Assembly (NCBI GenBank): GCA_038222225.1
Contig: JBBRHV010000003.1
Span: 1 to 64,000 of the forward strand
Direction: 5' to 3'
DNA length: 64,000 nucleotides
Source: JAKLFA01 sp038222225
GTDB lineage: Bacteria > Omnitrophota > Gorgyraeia > Zapsychrales > JANLHA01
The translations under genes were made by a program, and so were the position numbers. Positions 56,760 to 64,000 of this stretch are shown here, in pieces. Every line of letters starts with the position of its first letter. Position 1 is the stretch's first letter. The notes beneath the pieces were generated by a model, which had not been told where the DNA came from, did no database searches, and worked only from the letters and a program-made list of their open reading frames with translations.

Positions 56760-59700
56760 TCACTTTTTGTAATGTTCCTGCAGCGAGCACACGGACCAGC
56801 CGTTTTTCAAACTGACATCCAGGGCATTCACGGCCGCCCAGGCCCCCTGCAAAGTGGTGATGCACGGGATATTGTGCAGGATCGCCGCGGCGCGCATCGC
56901 GCGCATATCCGATTGACTGCGCTCTCCCGACGGTGTATTTAAAATCAGCTGGATCTTGCCTTCTTCGATCAGTTTTAAAAGATCTTTCCGGCCTTCTCCG
57001 CACTTATCAACGACTTTTACCTTCACGCCGTTGGAACGCAGAACTTTTGCGGTCCCCTTGGTGGCCACCAGATCAAACCCCAGGTCCTCCAGCTTTTTGG
57101 CCACAAAAATAATATGCCGCTTGTCCTCGTCATTCACGCTTAAGAAAATGGTCCCCTTCAGCGGAAGCCCCTGGCCGGCGCAGATCTGAGATTTCGCAAA
57201 CGCCTCGCCGTATGATAACGCAATCCCCATGACTTCGCCAGTCGATTTCATTTCCGGGCCGAGCACAATATCCACACCGGAAAAACGGGAAAACGGCAAC
57301 ACCGATTCCTTAATGGAAAAGTGGCGCGGGTCTTCGCGTTTGAGCACAAAATCCGAAAGCTTTTTTCCAACCATGACCTGCGCCGCGATCTTCGCGACGG
57401 GATTTCCAGTGGCCTTCGCCACAAACGGCACGGTTCTCGACGCGCGCGGATTGACCTCCAGAACAAAAACATGACTGCCTTTGATGGCATACTGAATATT
57501 TAACAACCCGACCACTTTGAGGCCCAGCGCAATGTCGCGGGTGTGCTGGCGGATACGCTCGATCACGGATTCGCCGATGGTCGGAGGCGGGATCACGCAG
57601 GCCGAATCCCCGGAATGGATTCCGGCATTCTCAATGTGCTCCATGATTCCGGCGACAAAAACGTCTTCGCCGTCACAGATGGCATCCACATCGACTTCAA
57701 TAGCGTCTTCAATAAATTTGTCGATCAGGATCGGCCGCCCTTCGGAAACCTCCTTGGCCTCATCAATAAAGGACAGCATGGTCTTTTCATCGTACACAAT
57801 TTTCATCGCGCGGCCGCCCAGGACGTAGGACGGGCGCGCCAAAACCGGAAATCCGATCGAGCGGGCCGCTTTCAAGGCCTCCTCCGTGGAGGACGCGCAC
57901 CCGTTGGCAGGCTGTTCCACGCCTAATTTGGAAATGAACGCCGAGAACCGCTCGCGGTTCTCGGCCATATCGATGGAATCAACCGTCGTCCCCACAATCG
58001 GCACGCCGGCCTGCTCCAGGCGATGGGCCAAATTCAAGGGTGTCTGTCCGCCGTACTGCACGATCACTCCGTCAGGCTTTTCGACATCCACAATATTCAT
58101 CACGTCTTCAAAGGTCAGCGGCTCAAAATACAAACGGTCGGAGGTGTCATAATCGGTCGAGACGGTCTCCGGATTGGAATTGACCATGATCGTCTCGTAG
58201 CCCAATTCCTTCATCGCGAAAGACGCGTGACAGCAGCAGTAATCAAACTCGATCCCCTGGCCGATCCGGTTGGGGCCGCCCCCTAAAATCATAATTTTTC
58301 TGCGCGCGCCCAGCCGCTCATCCATCTTGCGGTTTTCCAGAACCGCCTCATCCTCAGTCTCATAAGTGGAATAATAATACGGCGTGTACGCCTCAAACTC
58401 CGCCGCGCAGGTATCCACCTGCTTGAAAGTGGCCACGATCCCTAAATTTTTGCGCTTGACGCGGAACTCCAGTTCGGACACCTTCAAAAACTGCGCCATT
58501 TGCGCGTCGCTAAAACCCTGTTCCTTGGCTTTGCGTATCGTCTCTTTGGACAGATCCCCGCTCTTCTCGATCTCCGCCGTCATCTCGCGCTCGAAATTGA
58601 TCAGCTGCTGAATGTGGGCCAGGAACCAGACATCGATCTTGCTGATCTGAGCGACCTCTTCAACCGTCATTCCCTTTTGCAGCGCGTATTTCAGATAAAA
58701 AATTCGCGAGGCGTTGGGTTCCATCAGGCGTTTCCGGATCTTTTCATCCGCGATATCTTTAGACTGCAGTTTATTGTCCAGTCCGATATGCCCGATTTCC
58801 AGTCCGCGCAGCGCCTTCTGCAGCGCCTCCTTGAAGGTGCGTCCAATGGCCATGGTTTCTCCGACGGATTTCATCTGAATGCCCAAAAGATCCTGCGCTT
58901 CGGGAAATTTTTCAAATGTAAAACGCGGCGCCTTCACCACGCAGTAATCGATCGTCGGCTCAAAACTGGCCGGAGTCACGCGGGTAATGTCGTTCCGGAT
59001 CTCATCCAGGGAATATCCGATCGAAAGCTTGGCCGCAAATTTGGCGATCGGAAAACCCGTCGCTTTACTGGCCAAGGCCGAACTTCTGGAAACGCGCGGG
59101 TTCATCTCGATAACCACCATGCGCCCGTCTTTGGGGTCCACCGCGAACTGAATATTGGACCCGCCGGTCTCCACGCCGATCTCCCGGATCAACGCCAAGG
59201 AGGCGTTACGCATATTCTGATATTCGGCGTCCGTCAGCGTCTGCTGCGGCGCCACGGTAATGCTGTCTCCGGTATGCACACCCATCGGATCCAGGTTCTC
59301 GATCGAGCAGACGATCACCACATTATCTTTACAGTCCCGCATGACCTCAAGCTCAAACTCTTTCCACCCCTCGATGGACTCCTCCACCAGGATCTCATGA
59401 ATGACGCTGCTTGCGATCCCCAGCGCCGCCATTTTTGGAAAATCTTCTTTGACCCGTACAATTCCGCCGCCGGTCCCACCCAGCGTGAACGACGAGCGTA
59501 TGATCAGCGGAAATCCGATCTCCTCGGCAGCCTTCATCGCCTCATCCATATTATAAGCGAACGCGCTGCGCGGAAGGTCCAACCCGATGCTTTGCACCGC
59601 CCGTTTAAAATGTTCCCGGTCTTCCGCTTTTTTGATCACCTCGTAATCCGCGCCGATCATCTTGACGTTATGCTTTTTTAAAATCCCCTGCTCATAGAGC

Positions 59701-60002
59701 GCCATGGCCACGTTCAATCCGGTCTGCCCTCCCAGCGTCGGCAAAATAGCGTCCGGTTTTTCTTTCTCGATGATCTTCTCAATGAACTCCGGCGTCAGCG
59801 GCTCAATATAGGTATGATCCGCGGTCTCCGGATCAGTCATGATAGTGGCCGGATTGGAATTGACCAGTACAACCTCAAACCCTTCCTGACGAAGGGCCTT
59901 GCAGGCCTGGGTCCCGGAATAATCGAACTCACACGCCTGGCCGATCACGATCGGGCCGGAGCCGATTAATAAAATTTTATGGATATCTGTACGTTTTGGC
60001 AT
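56760..60002 (-). CDS. carB: Carbamoyl-phosphate synthase large subunit
   Basis: This 1080-residue protein is full length. Two homologous ATP-grasp halves each begin with the signature (GSGPIVIGQACEFDYSGTQA; GGGPNRIGQGIEFDYCCCHA). The oligomerisation domain (about 400-550) and C-terminal MGS allosteric domain (from about 940, HIIFVAKKLEDLGFDLVATK) are present, as is SGERSQSDMRAMRAAAI near the end. It makes carbamoyl phosphate for pyrimidine and arginine synthesis with CarA. The 236-base gap to carA holds AT-rich word repeats rather than a promoter that I can identify. Confidence 0.97.
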   Translation of the reverse strand: MPKRTDIHKILLIGSGPIVIGQACEFDYSGTQACKALRQEGFEVVLVNSNPATIMTDPETADHTYIEPLTPEFIEKIIEKEKPDAILPTLGGQTGLNVAMALYEQGILKKHNVKMIGADYEVIKKAEDREHFKRAVQSIGLDLPRSAFAYNMDEAMKAAEEIGFPLIIRSSFTLGGTGGGIVRVKEDFPKMAALGIASSVIHEILVEESIEGWKEFELEVMRDCKDNVVIVCSIENLDPMGVHTGDSITVAPQQTLTDAEYQNMRNASLALIREIGVETGGSNIQFAVDPKDGRMVVIEMNPRVSRSSALASKATGFPIAKFAAKLSIGYSLDEIRNDITRVTPASFEPTIDYCVVKAPRFTFEKFPEAQDLLGIQMKSVGETMAIGRTFKEALQKALRGLEIGHIGLDNKLQSKDIADEKIRKRLMEPNASRIFYLKYALQKGMTVEEVAQISKIDVWFLAHIQQLINFEREMTAEIEKSGDLSKETIRKAKEQGFSDAQMAQFLKVSELEFRVKRKNLGIVATFKQVDTCAAEFEAYTPYYYSTYETEDEAVLENRKMDERLGARRKIMILGGGPNRIGQGIEFDYCCCHASFAMKELGYETIMVNSNPETVSTDYDTSDRLYFEPLTFEDVMNIVDVEKPDGVIVQYGGQTPLNLAHRLEQAGVPIVGTTVDSIDMAENRERFSAFISKLGVEQPANGCASSTEEALKAARSIGFPVLARPSYVLGGRAMKIVYDEKTMLSFIDEAKEVSEGRPILIDKFIEDAIEVDVDAICDGEDVFVAGIMEHIENAGIHSGDSACVIPPPTIGESVIERIRQHTRDIALGLKVVGLLNIQYAIKGSHVFVLEVNPRASRTVPFVAKATGNPVAKIAAQVMVGKKLSDFVLKREDPRHFSIKESVLPFSRFSGVDIVLGPEMKSTGEVMGIALSYGEAFAKSQICAGQGLPLKGTIFLSVNDEDKRHIIFVAKKLEDLGFDLVATKGTAKVLRSNGVKVKVVDKCGEGRKDLLKLIEEGKIQLILNTPSGERSQSDMRAMRAAAILHNIPCITTLQGAWAAVNALDVSLKNGWSVCSLQEHYKK

Positions 60003-60237
60003 ATTTTATATCTTAAGAAATAGAAATATATAGAAACAAATAAAACACAATTAAAATCCTTAGGAACACATAGAAATATTTAGAAATATTTTGAAACAAA
60101 AACCCAAATATCATTGTGCTGATTAATTAATTTCTCTTTTCCGCCTCTTCCTTTTATTTCTACTTATTTCCATTTATTTCAACATGTTTCAACCTGCTTC
60201 AAGTGTATTTCCACTATATTTCAATGATGTTTCACTT
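60003..60237. repeat. AT-rich word-repeat spacer between carA and carB
   Basis: Short words recur: TAGAAATATATAGAAAC, TAGAAATATTTAGAAATATT, then on the other side TTTCAACATGTTTCAACCTG, TTCAAGTGTATTTCCAC. The left half is largely complementary in style to the right half. Related strings lie at 48055-48075 and 56380-56420. No gene is visible. Confidence 0.5.
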
Positions 60238-61341
60238 TTACTTCTTGTGCTCTTCCATTAATGTAATAAAATCCTCAAACAAATACTGCGCATCATGCGG
60301 CCCCGGCGCTGCTTCCGGATGATGCTGGACCGCGTAGATCGGATATTCTTTATGCCGAATACCCTCGACCGTCTGATCGTTCAAATTCGTATTGATAATT
60401 TCAATCTTGTTCTTATCCAGGGAATCCATATCGACGCAGAACCCGTGGTTCTGTGCCGTGATCCCGATCCGCCCGTTCCGGGAATCCAGAACCGGATGAT
60501 TGGCGCCGTGATGGCCAAACTTCAATTTAAAAGTGCGGCCACCCAAGGCCAGGCCCATGATCTGGTTTCCCAGACAAATACCGAAGATCGGCAGCTTCCC
60601 GATCGCCTTTTTGGCCTCCAAGATCACATACGGCACCGCCGCCGGATCACCCGGCCCATTGGAAATAAACAGTCCATCGGGCTTATACGCCATGATCTGT
60701 TCCAGCGTTGTCCCGGCCGGAACCACCTGGCATTCACATCCCAGACGGGCAAAAATGCGCAAAATATTAAATTTAACCCCGCAATCAATGACCGCCACCC
60801 GGAAGCGCGGACGGTCCTTAAATTCACCGTCGGCAGGCCACACATACGGCGCCTTGCAGGCAACCGCCTTGACCCAATCCGCCCCTTCCATCGAAGGAAC
60901 CTTTTTCATCTTTTGGGCCAAACTCTTTTGGTCCAGATCATCCGTGGAAATGATCGCCCGCATCGCTCCGCGCTCACGGATATGACGCGTCAAGGCCCGG
61001 GTATCAATCCCCTCAACAGCCATGATCTGATGACGGTTTAAATAATCGATCAGGCTCTCGGTAGCCCGAAAATTAGAATGGTAGCGGCAGAATTCCTTAA
61101 CGAGAAAACCTTTAACATGCACACCGTCGGATTCGACGTCTGTTTGATTGACGCCGTAATTGCCTATCAACGGATAGGTCATGGTGACAATTTGGCCGGC
61201 ATAACTGGGATCGGTGAGAATTTCCTGATAACCGCTCATCGCGGTATTAAAGACAACTTCGCCTGAAGTTTCGCCCGCGGTCGCAAGCGTTTGACCGTAA
61301 TAACAAGTTCCATCTTCTAAATAAACAACTGCATTTTTCAT
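60238..61341 (-). CDS. carA: Carbamoyl-phosphate synthase small subunit
   Basis: This 367-residue protein has the N-terminal domain (AVVYLEDGTCYYGQTLATAG, MSGYQEILTDPSYAGQ) and a class I glutaminase: SNGPGDPAAV, nucleophile in FGICLGNQIMGLALGG, and catalytic His-Glu in QHHPEAAPGPHDAQYLF. It hydrolyses glutamine and channels ammonia to CarB. The start at 61341 has no Shine-Dalgarno (TAGAAAAATTTTATG) but follows a 14-codon leader ORF by nine bases, hinting at re-initiation or coupling. Confidence 0.95.
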   Translation of the reverse strand: MKNAVVYLEDGTCYYGQTLATAGETSGEVVFNTAMSGYQEILTDPSYAGQIVTMTYPLIGNYGVNQTDVESDGVHVKGFLVKEFCRYHSNFRATESLIDYLNRHQIMAVEGIDTRALTRHIRERGAMRAIISTDDLDQKSLAQKMKKVPSMEGADWVKAVACKAPYVWPADGEFKDRPRFRVAVIDCGVKFNILRIFARLGCECQVVPAGTTLEQIMAYKPDGLFISNGPGDPAAVPYVILEAKKAIGKLPIFGICLGNQIMGLALGGRTFKLKFGHHGANHPVLDSRNGRIGITAQNHGFCVDMDSLDKNKIEIINTNLNDQTVEGIRHKEYPIYAVQHHPEAAPGPHDAQYLFEDFITLMEEHKK

Positions 61342-61350
61342 AAAATTTTT

Positions 61351-61395
61351 CTATAAAAAAGGCCCTCTCAAGTCAAAGACTTCGGAGGGCGCCAT
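61351..61395 (-). promoter_or_regulatory. Attenuator hairpin overlapped by a 14-codon leader ORF, upstream of carA
   Basis: The mRNA can fold GCCCTC/GAGGGC (about 61362-61390) followed by TTTTTT, a normal terminator placed between promoter and carA. The same bases encode MAPSEVFDLRGPFL from ATG 61395 to TAG 61351, ending right after the U-run. A translated terminator of this kind is how E. coli pyrBI senses UTP, by coupling ribosome and polymerase. The part CTTGAGAGGGCCT also loosely recalls the PyrR-binding loop; I cannot decide between the two. Confidence 0.65.
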
Positions 61396-61413
61396 TGCCC
61401 TAAAACCCGCACT

Positions 61414-61442
61414 ACTATAGCGGGCGAGCCTGCCTTTGTCAA
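61414..61442 (-). promoter_or_regulatory. Strong sigma-70 promoter of carA
   Basis: TTGACA (61437-61442), 17-base spacer, TATAGT (61414-61419). Transcription should begin near 61407, only about a dozen bases before the leader ORF. Confidence 0.8.
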
Positions 61443-61492
61443 GACTTTTCCTGTAAAAATATCAATTATTGTCGTCGAGAAATCACAAACAC

Positions 61493-61993
61493 TCAAGGAG
61501 CCGCTTGTTCCTGGGACAATCCCTGAAGAAGCACTAAAGCACGCCGAAAATTCTCTTCATTCCGCTCTTTCTGGAAGATCAAAAGACTTTTTTCCGCGTT
61601 GGCAATGGCCTGCTCTTTATCGCCCTGCAGACCATTGGTAATGGCCAAAAGATAATACAATTCTCCCTGATCCGGAGCCACCCGTAACGCGGCCATGTAG
61701 GTCTGAGACGCATTATCAAAATCATTTAAATGCATATAGGTCTGCCCCAGAACCAGATAGGGCTGTAGATCCTGAGGATTGCTTTGAATAGCCAATATCA
61801 GATTTTGTACCGCCTCTGCCGGCTTAGAGTCTTGAAGATAGGTGATCGCCTTAGCCAGATATTCGCCGCCCTGCTTGGACTGTGGCGTCTCTACAGAAGC
61901 TGTTTGCTCCTGCTGAGTCGTTTGAGGTTGAGGTGGTTTCTGGCATCCTGTCAGCACAAACATGACCGCCATCACAAAGGCTAGACGTTTCAT
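61493..61993 (-). CDS. TPR lipoprotein
   Basis: This 166-residue protein starts at ATG 61993 (GGAGCAGG). Lipobox VLTGC gives Cys 17; then a Gln/Pro-rich linker (QKPPQPQTTQQEQTA). Three TPR units follow (about 50-145: GGEYLAKAITYLQDSKPAEA; LQPYLVLGQTYMHLNDFDNA; GELYYLLAITNGLQGDKEQA). Probably an outer-membrane-anchored scaffold; function unknown. A possible convergent or independent unit, with a promoter region beyond 62014. Confidence 0.82.
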   Translation of the reverse strand: MKRLAFVMAVMFVLTGCQKPPQPQTTQQEQTASVETPQSKQGGEYLAKAITYLQDSKPAEAVQNLILAIQSNPQDLQPYLVLGQTYMHLNDFDNASQTYMAALRVAPDQGELYYLLAITNGLQGDKEQAIANAEKSLLIFQKERNEENFRRALVLLQGLSQEQAAP

Positions 61994-62151
61994 ATACCTG
62001 CTCCTTATGTTCAATGATTAAAATTTAGTTTATTATACTATAGAATATAGATATATCAATCTTTAGAACATCAGATTGTCGCCTTCTTTTCCTATCCATA
62101 AATTCTTGAAAACAAATGGCTTACATAATTTTTAAAATATAAACCGTTTTA

Positions 62152-62828
62152 TTATGGAGTTTGACCCAGAAAATGCATGATATTGACATTCTCAACAACA
62201 CTGACCACAGCCGGAGAAAGCCCGGTCCGGTCTTCTTTAAGAAAACCCTCTGGTGTATCCAGCGCTTGAGCCCATCCCTGCCGAAACGTCTCAATGTTTC
62301 CAACCGTTTCCACGTCGATTCTTTTTAAATCAATACCACCCGTAGGCACCCCTTCATCGACCGGCCCGCCGCTGAAACGACAAAGCTCACCTCACTCCCA
62401 GCGCCCCTCCCCGCTCCCCCTTCCCGCGGCTTGGCCTGATACGCCAAGAACCGCGCCGCGACCTGTCTCATGAAAGATTTAAACCTTTTTCCATGCGTAA
62501 AAACGCCCTCTTCTTCCTCCGACACAAAAAACGTTTCTCCGGCCCATTTCGGTCTGCCCAAAATCCGCTGCAATAATACGATCCTGCTCATAAGGGGATA
62601 GGTTGACCCAGAAATCCTCTTCCGGAATAGCCAAGCCGGTGAGAAAGAAATGATCAAAGATTCGCTTTCTTCTTTTAAAGATTCCTCGAACGCCTCTTGA
62701 GAGCCGGTATCCACAATAAAATCAAATTCAAAAGGCTTATCCAAATCAAACTGCAGGCCCTTTAAAAGAACTGGGCTGTAGGGTGGACTGAAGGTGACCA
62801 GTTGCCCAACAACGGGCAAAGTTGGCAT
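62152..62828 (-). pseudogene. Decayed gene for a large Omnitrophota-type conserved protein
   Basis: Three frames carry consecutive pieces. Frame 1 from 62828 reads LPVVGQLVTFSPPYSPVLLK then GLQFDLDKPFEFDFIVDTG. Frame 2 reads FFLTGLAIPEEDFWVNLSPY then EQDRIIAADFGQTEMGRR. Frame 3 ends LCRFSGGPVDEGVPTGGID then VETVGNIETFRQGWAQALDT and NIMHFLG. I recall these three blocks, in this order, from a long protein that recurs in Omnitrophota genomes, where several hundred residues separate the last two; here they are nearly adjacent. The gene is therefore frameshifted and internally deleted. Confidence 0.65.
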
Positions 62829-62992
62829 GGGTTAAGCCAAACAAGGGTGAGGATATATAGAATAAAAAGGGGGAACTCCTAAAAATGCAATAAAAATTGC
62901 TTTTTAAAAATAAAAAGTACTAATTTTCGTATGTTTTTGCCTATTACACATAATATAAATATATATTTTTCAAAACATCCCTGCTTTTTTGT

Positions 62993-63021
62993 TTGCACTT
63001 TTCACGGTTTTTCAGTACAGT
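62993..63021 (+). promoter_or_regulatory. Promoter of the symporter gene, possibly leaderless
   Basis: TTGCAC (62993-62998), 17-base spacer, TACAGT (63016-63021), then ATG at 63029 with no ribosome site. Third case in the window of -10 element followed at once by a start codon. Confidence 0.5.
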
Positions 63022-63028
63022 ATCTTGC

Positions 63029-64000
63029 ATGACTCTCTGGATTCTCGGCTTTTTCATTCTGCTGCTCTTGATCGGATTCAAGGTTTCAGCAAAAACCAAA
63101 AACCCTTCTCAATTTTATATTGCAGGCGGTAGCAATTCTCTTTGGATCACGACTGCCAGTCTTCTGGCCACGATCCTGGGCAGTTCCGCGATCTTAGGAA
63201 CGATCTCATTAAGTTTTAAGATCGGCTGGGCCGCCGTCTGGCTGATGCTCTCTGCCAGCCTGGGGCTTTTTGCCTTAGTCCCTCTTTCCAAATACGTGCG
63301 GCGTTACGGCCAATTTACCCTGCCGGAACTCTTTGGAAAATTCTTCGGCCCGCAAGCCTTCCGCATCTCTTCGATCATGATCCCCATTGCCTGGACCGGG
63401 GTCATCGCGGCTCAAATCATTGGCGGCGGAAAAATTTTAAATGCGGTCACGCCTTTAAGCTATCCGGCCGGCTGCGTCTGCTGCGGAACCATCTTTATCG
63501 GATACACCCTTTTGGGCGGGCAGCTTTCCATTCTCAAAACCGATTTCTGGCAGGCCTTACTCATTCTTGCCGGACTGATCACCACGGCTTTCTTCGCAGC
63601 CAAAACCCTTGCCGCTCCTTTCGCGCATACACCGCTCAACACCTTTCCCTTTAACGCGCATTTTATGCCGCTGGATCTGGGGATTCTGCTTTTGACCTAT
63701 GCATCGACTTTTCTGGTGGGTCCTGATATTTATTCGAGGCTGTTCTGCGCCCGCGACGAACGCACGGCAACCCATAGCGTTCTCTTAACGGCCGCTCTTC
63801 TGATCCCCGTAGGGATCCTGTTAACCATGATCGGAATCTTCTCTCAGGCGTTATTTCCGTCTGCAGGAGCACGCACTCTGCAATCACTGATCCAAACCCT
63901 GCAATTTCTGCTGCCCCCGTGGGCGTTTGTGGTGATGGTCTTAGGCCTGTTGTCCGCCGTCCTGTCCTCGGCGGATACCACGCTTTTGACCTCGGCCACG
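63029..64000 (+). CDS. Sodium:solute symporter (SSS family), 5' part
   Basis: 324 codons are open to the right edge. At least eight hydrophobic helices are visible, beginning TLWILGFFILLLLIGFKVSA. Family marks: FYIAGGSNSLWITTASLLAT (helix TM1-2 with the AGG motif), YGQFTLPELFGKFFGP, VGPDIYSRLFCARDERTA, and LSAVLSSADTTLLTSAT, where the adjacent Ser/Thr of SSADT are Na+-site residues of the LeuT fold. Substrate is not evident. Gene continues past the window. Confidence 0.9.
   Translation, partial: MTLWILGFFILLLLIGFKVSAKTKNPSQFYIAGGSNSLWITTASLLATILGSSAILGTISLSFKIGWAAVWLMLSASLGLFALVPLSKYVRRYGQFTLPELFGKFFGPQAFRISSIMIPIAWTGVIAAQIIGGGKILNAVTPLSYPAGCVCCGTIFIGYTLLGGQLSILKTDFWQALLILAGLITTAFFAAKTLAAPFAHTPLNTFPFNAHFMPLDLGILLLTYASTFLVGPDIYSRLFCARDERTATHSVLLTAALLIPVGILLTMIGIFSQALFPSAGARTLQSLIQTLQFLLPPWAFVVMVLGLLSAVLSSADTTLLTSAT

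Overview
The window looks like a chromosomal piece of an uncultured Gram-negative bacterium, most likely Candidatus Omnitrophota. Three observations support this. A decayed gene at 62.2-62.8 kb keeps two signatures that I remember from a large protein conserved in that phylum (a WVNLSPYEQDRI-type block and a TGGID tail). Two PEP-CTERM sorting signals are present. The gene content is typical of these genomes: outer-membrane barrel, BON proteins, Thivi_2564 and DUF6132 small membrane proteins, and a pilin-like QAAFEY peptide. No rRNA is present. Two intact tRNAs are seen (Glu-CTC, Leu-GAG).

Layout. 0-5.2 kb, minus strand: a sulfur-assimilation locus (Rrf2 regulator, Met/Cys-rich leader peptide with a terminator, YezD-like protein, outer-membrane barrel, MetY, and a wrecked chimera of cysK and a cystathionine lyase). 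5.4-9.6 kb: DUF523 desulfidase-like pair and two DEAD-box helicases. 9.6-11.7 kb: a graveyard of gene fragments and repeats. 11.7-18.6 kb: a six-gene envelope/lipid operon (EEP phosphatase, (alpha/alpha)6 glycosidase, VTT protein, glycosyltransferase, GtrA, cardiolipin synthase). 18.8-30.9 kb: signalling and envelope-stress genes (two GGDEF proteins, small membrane proteins and lipoproteins, ice-binding-like protein, PilZ, BON, REC, ECF sigma). 31.3-36.5 kb: a fused sugar-porter/glucoamylase ruin, a LOV-like but cysteine-less histidine kinase with a FixJ regulator, hemerythrin, and two miniature elements with opposite interiors. 36.7-48 kb: accessory DNA with radical SAM, a DUF1016/SNase fusion, toxin-antitoxin pairs (RelE/AbrB, HEPN/MNT), two Fic remnants plus one intact Fic, an IS3 element, a structured repeat in three copies and a tRNA-Glu cluster with hairpin-expanded copies. 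48.3-51.9 kb, plus strand: FIST sensor, GAF histidine kinase, REC-GGDEF. 52-61.4 kb, minus strand: housekeeping genes (pilin, rpe, tRNA-Leu, pyrG, purF, carB, carA with an attenuator-like leader). 61.5-64 kb: TPR lipoprotein, the Omnitrophota-type ruin, and the start of a sodium:solute symporter.

How the parts work together. The Rrf2 gene, leader peptide and attenuator probably tune cysteine/methionine synthesis. A conserved operator (ATACCCWGGTAYAATTG) lies just upstream of promoter-like sequences before four genes between 27 and 33 kb (REC protein, sigma factor, GGDEF/HD-GYP protein, DUF2934 protein). The neighbouring kinase/FixJ pair is the natural candidate to bind it, which would make this stretch one sensory regulon. 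The most unusual signals are the tRNA-Glu copy split by several perfect hairpins, the Fic-associated structured RNA repeat, the attenuator ORFs before yezD and carA, and a recurring style of gene fusion by internal deletion. All functional calls are from reading motifs by eye; no searches were run.
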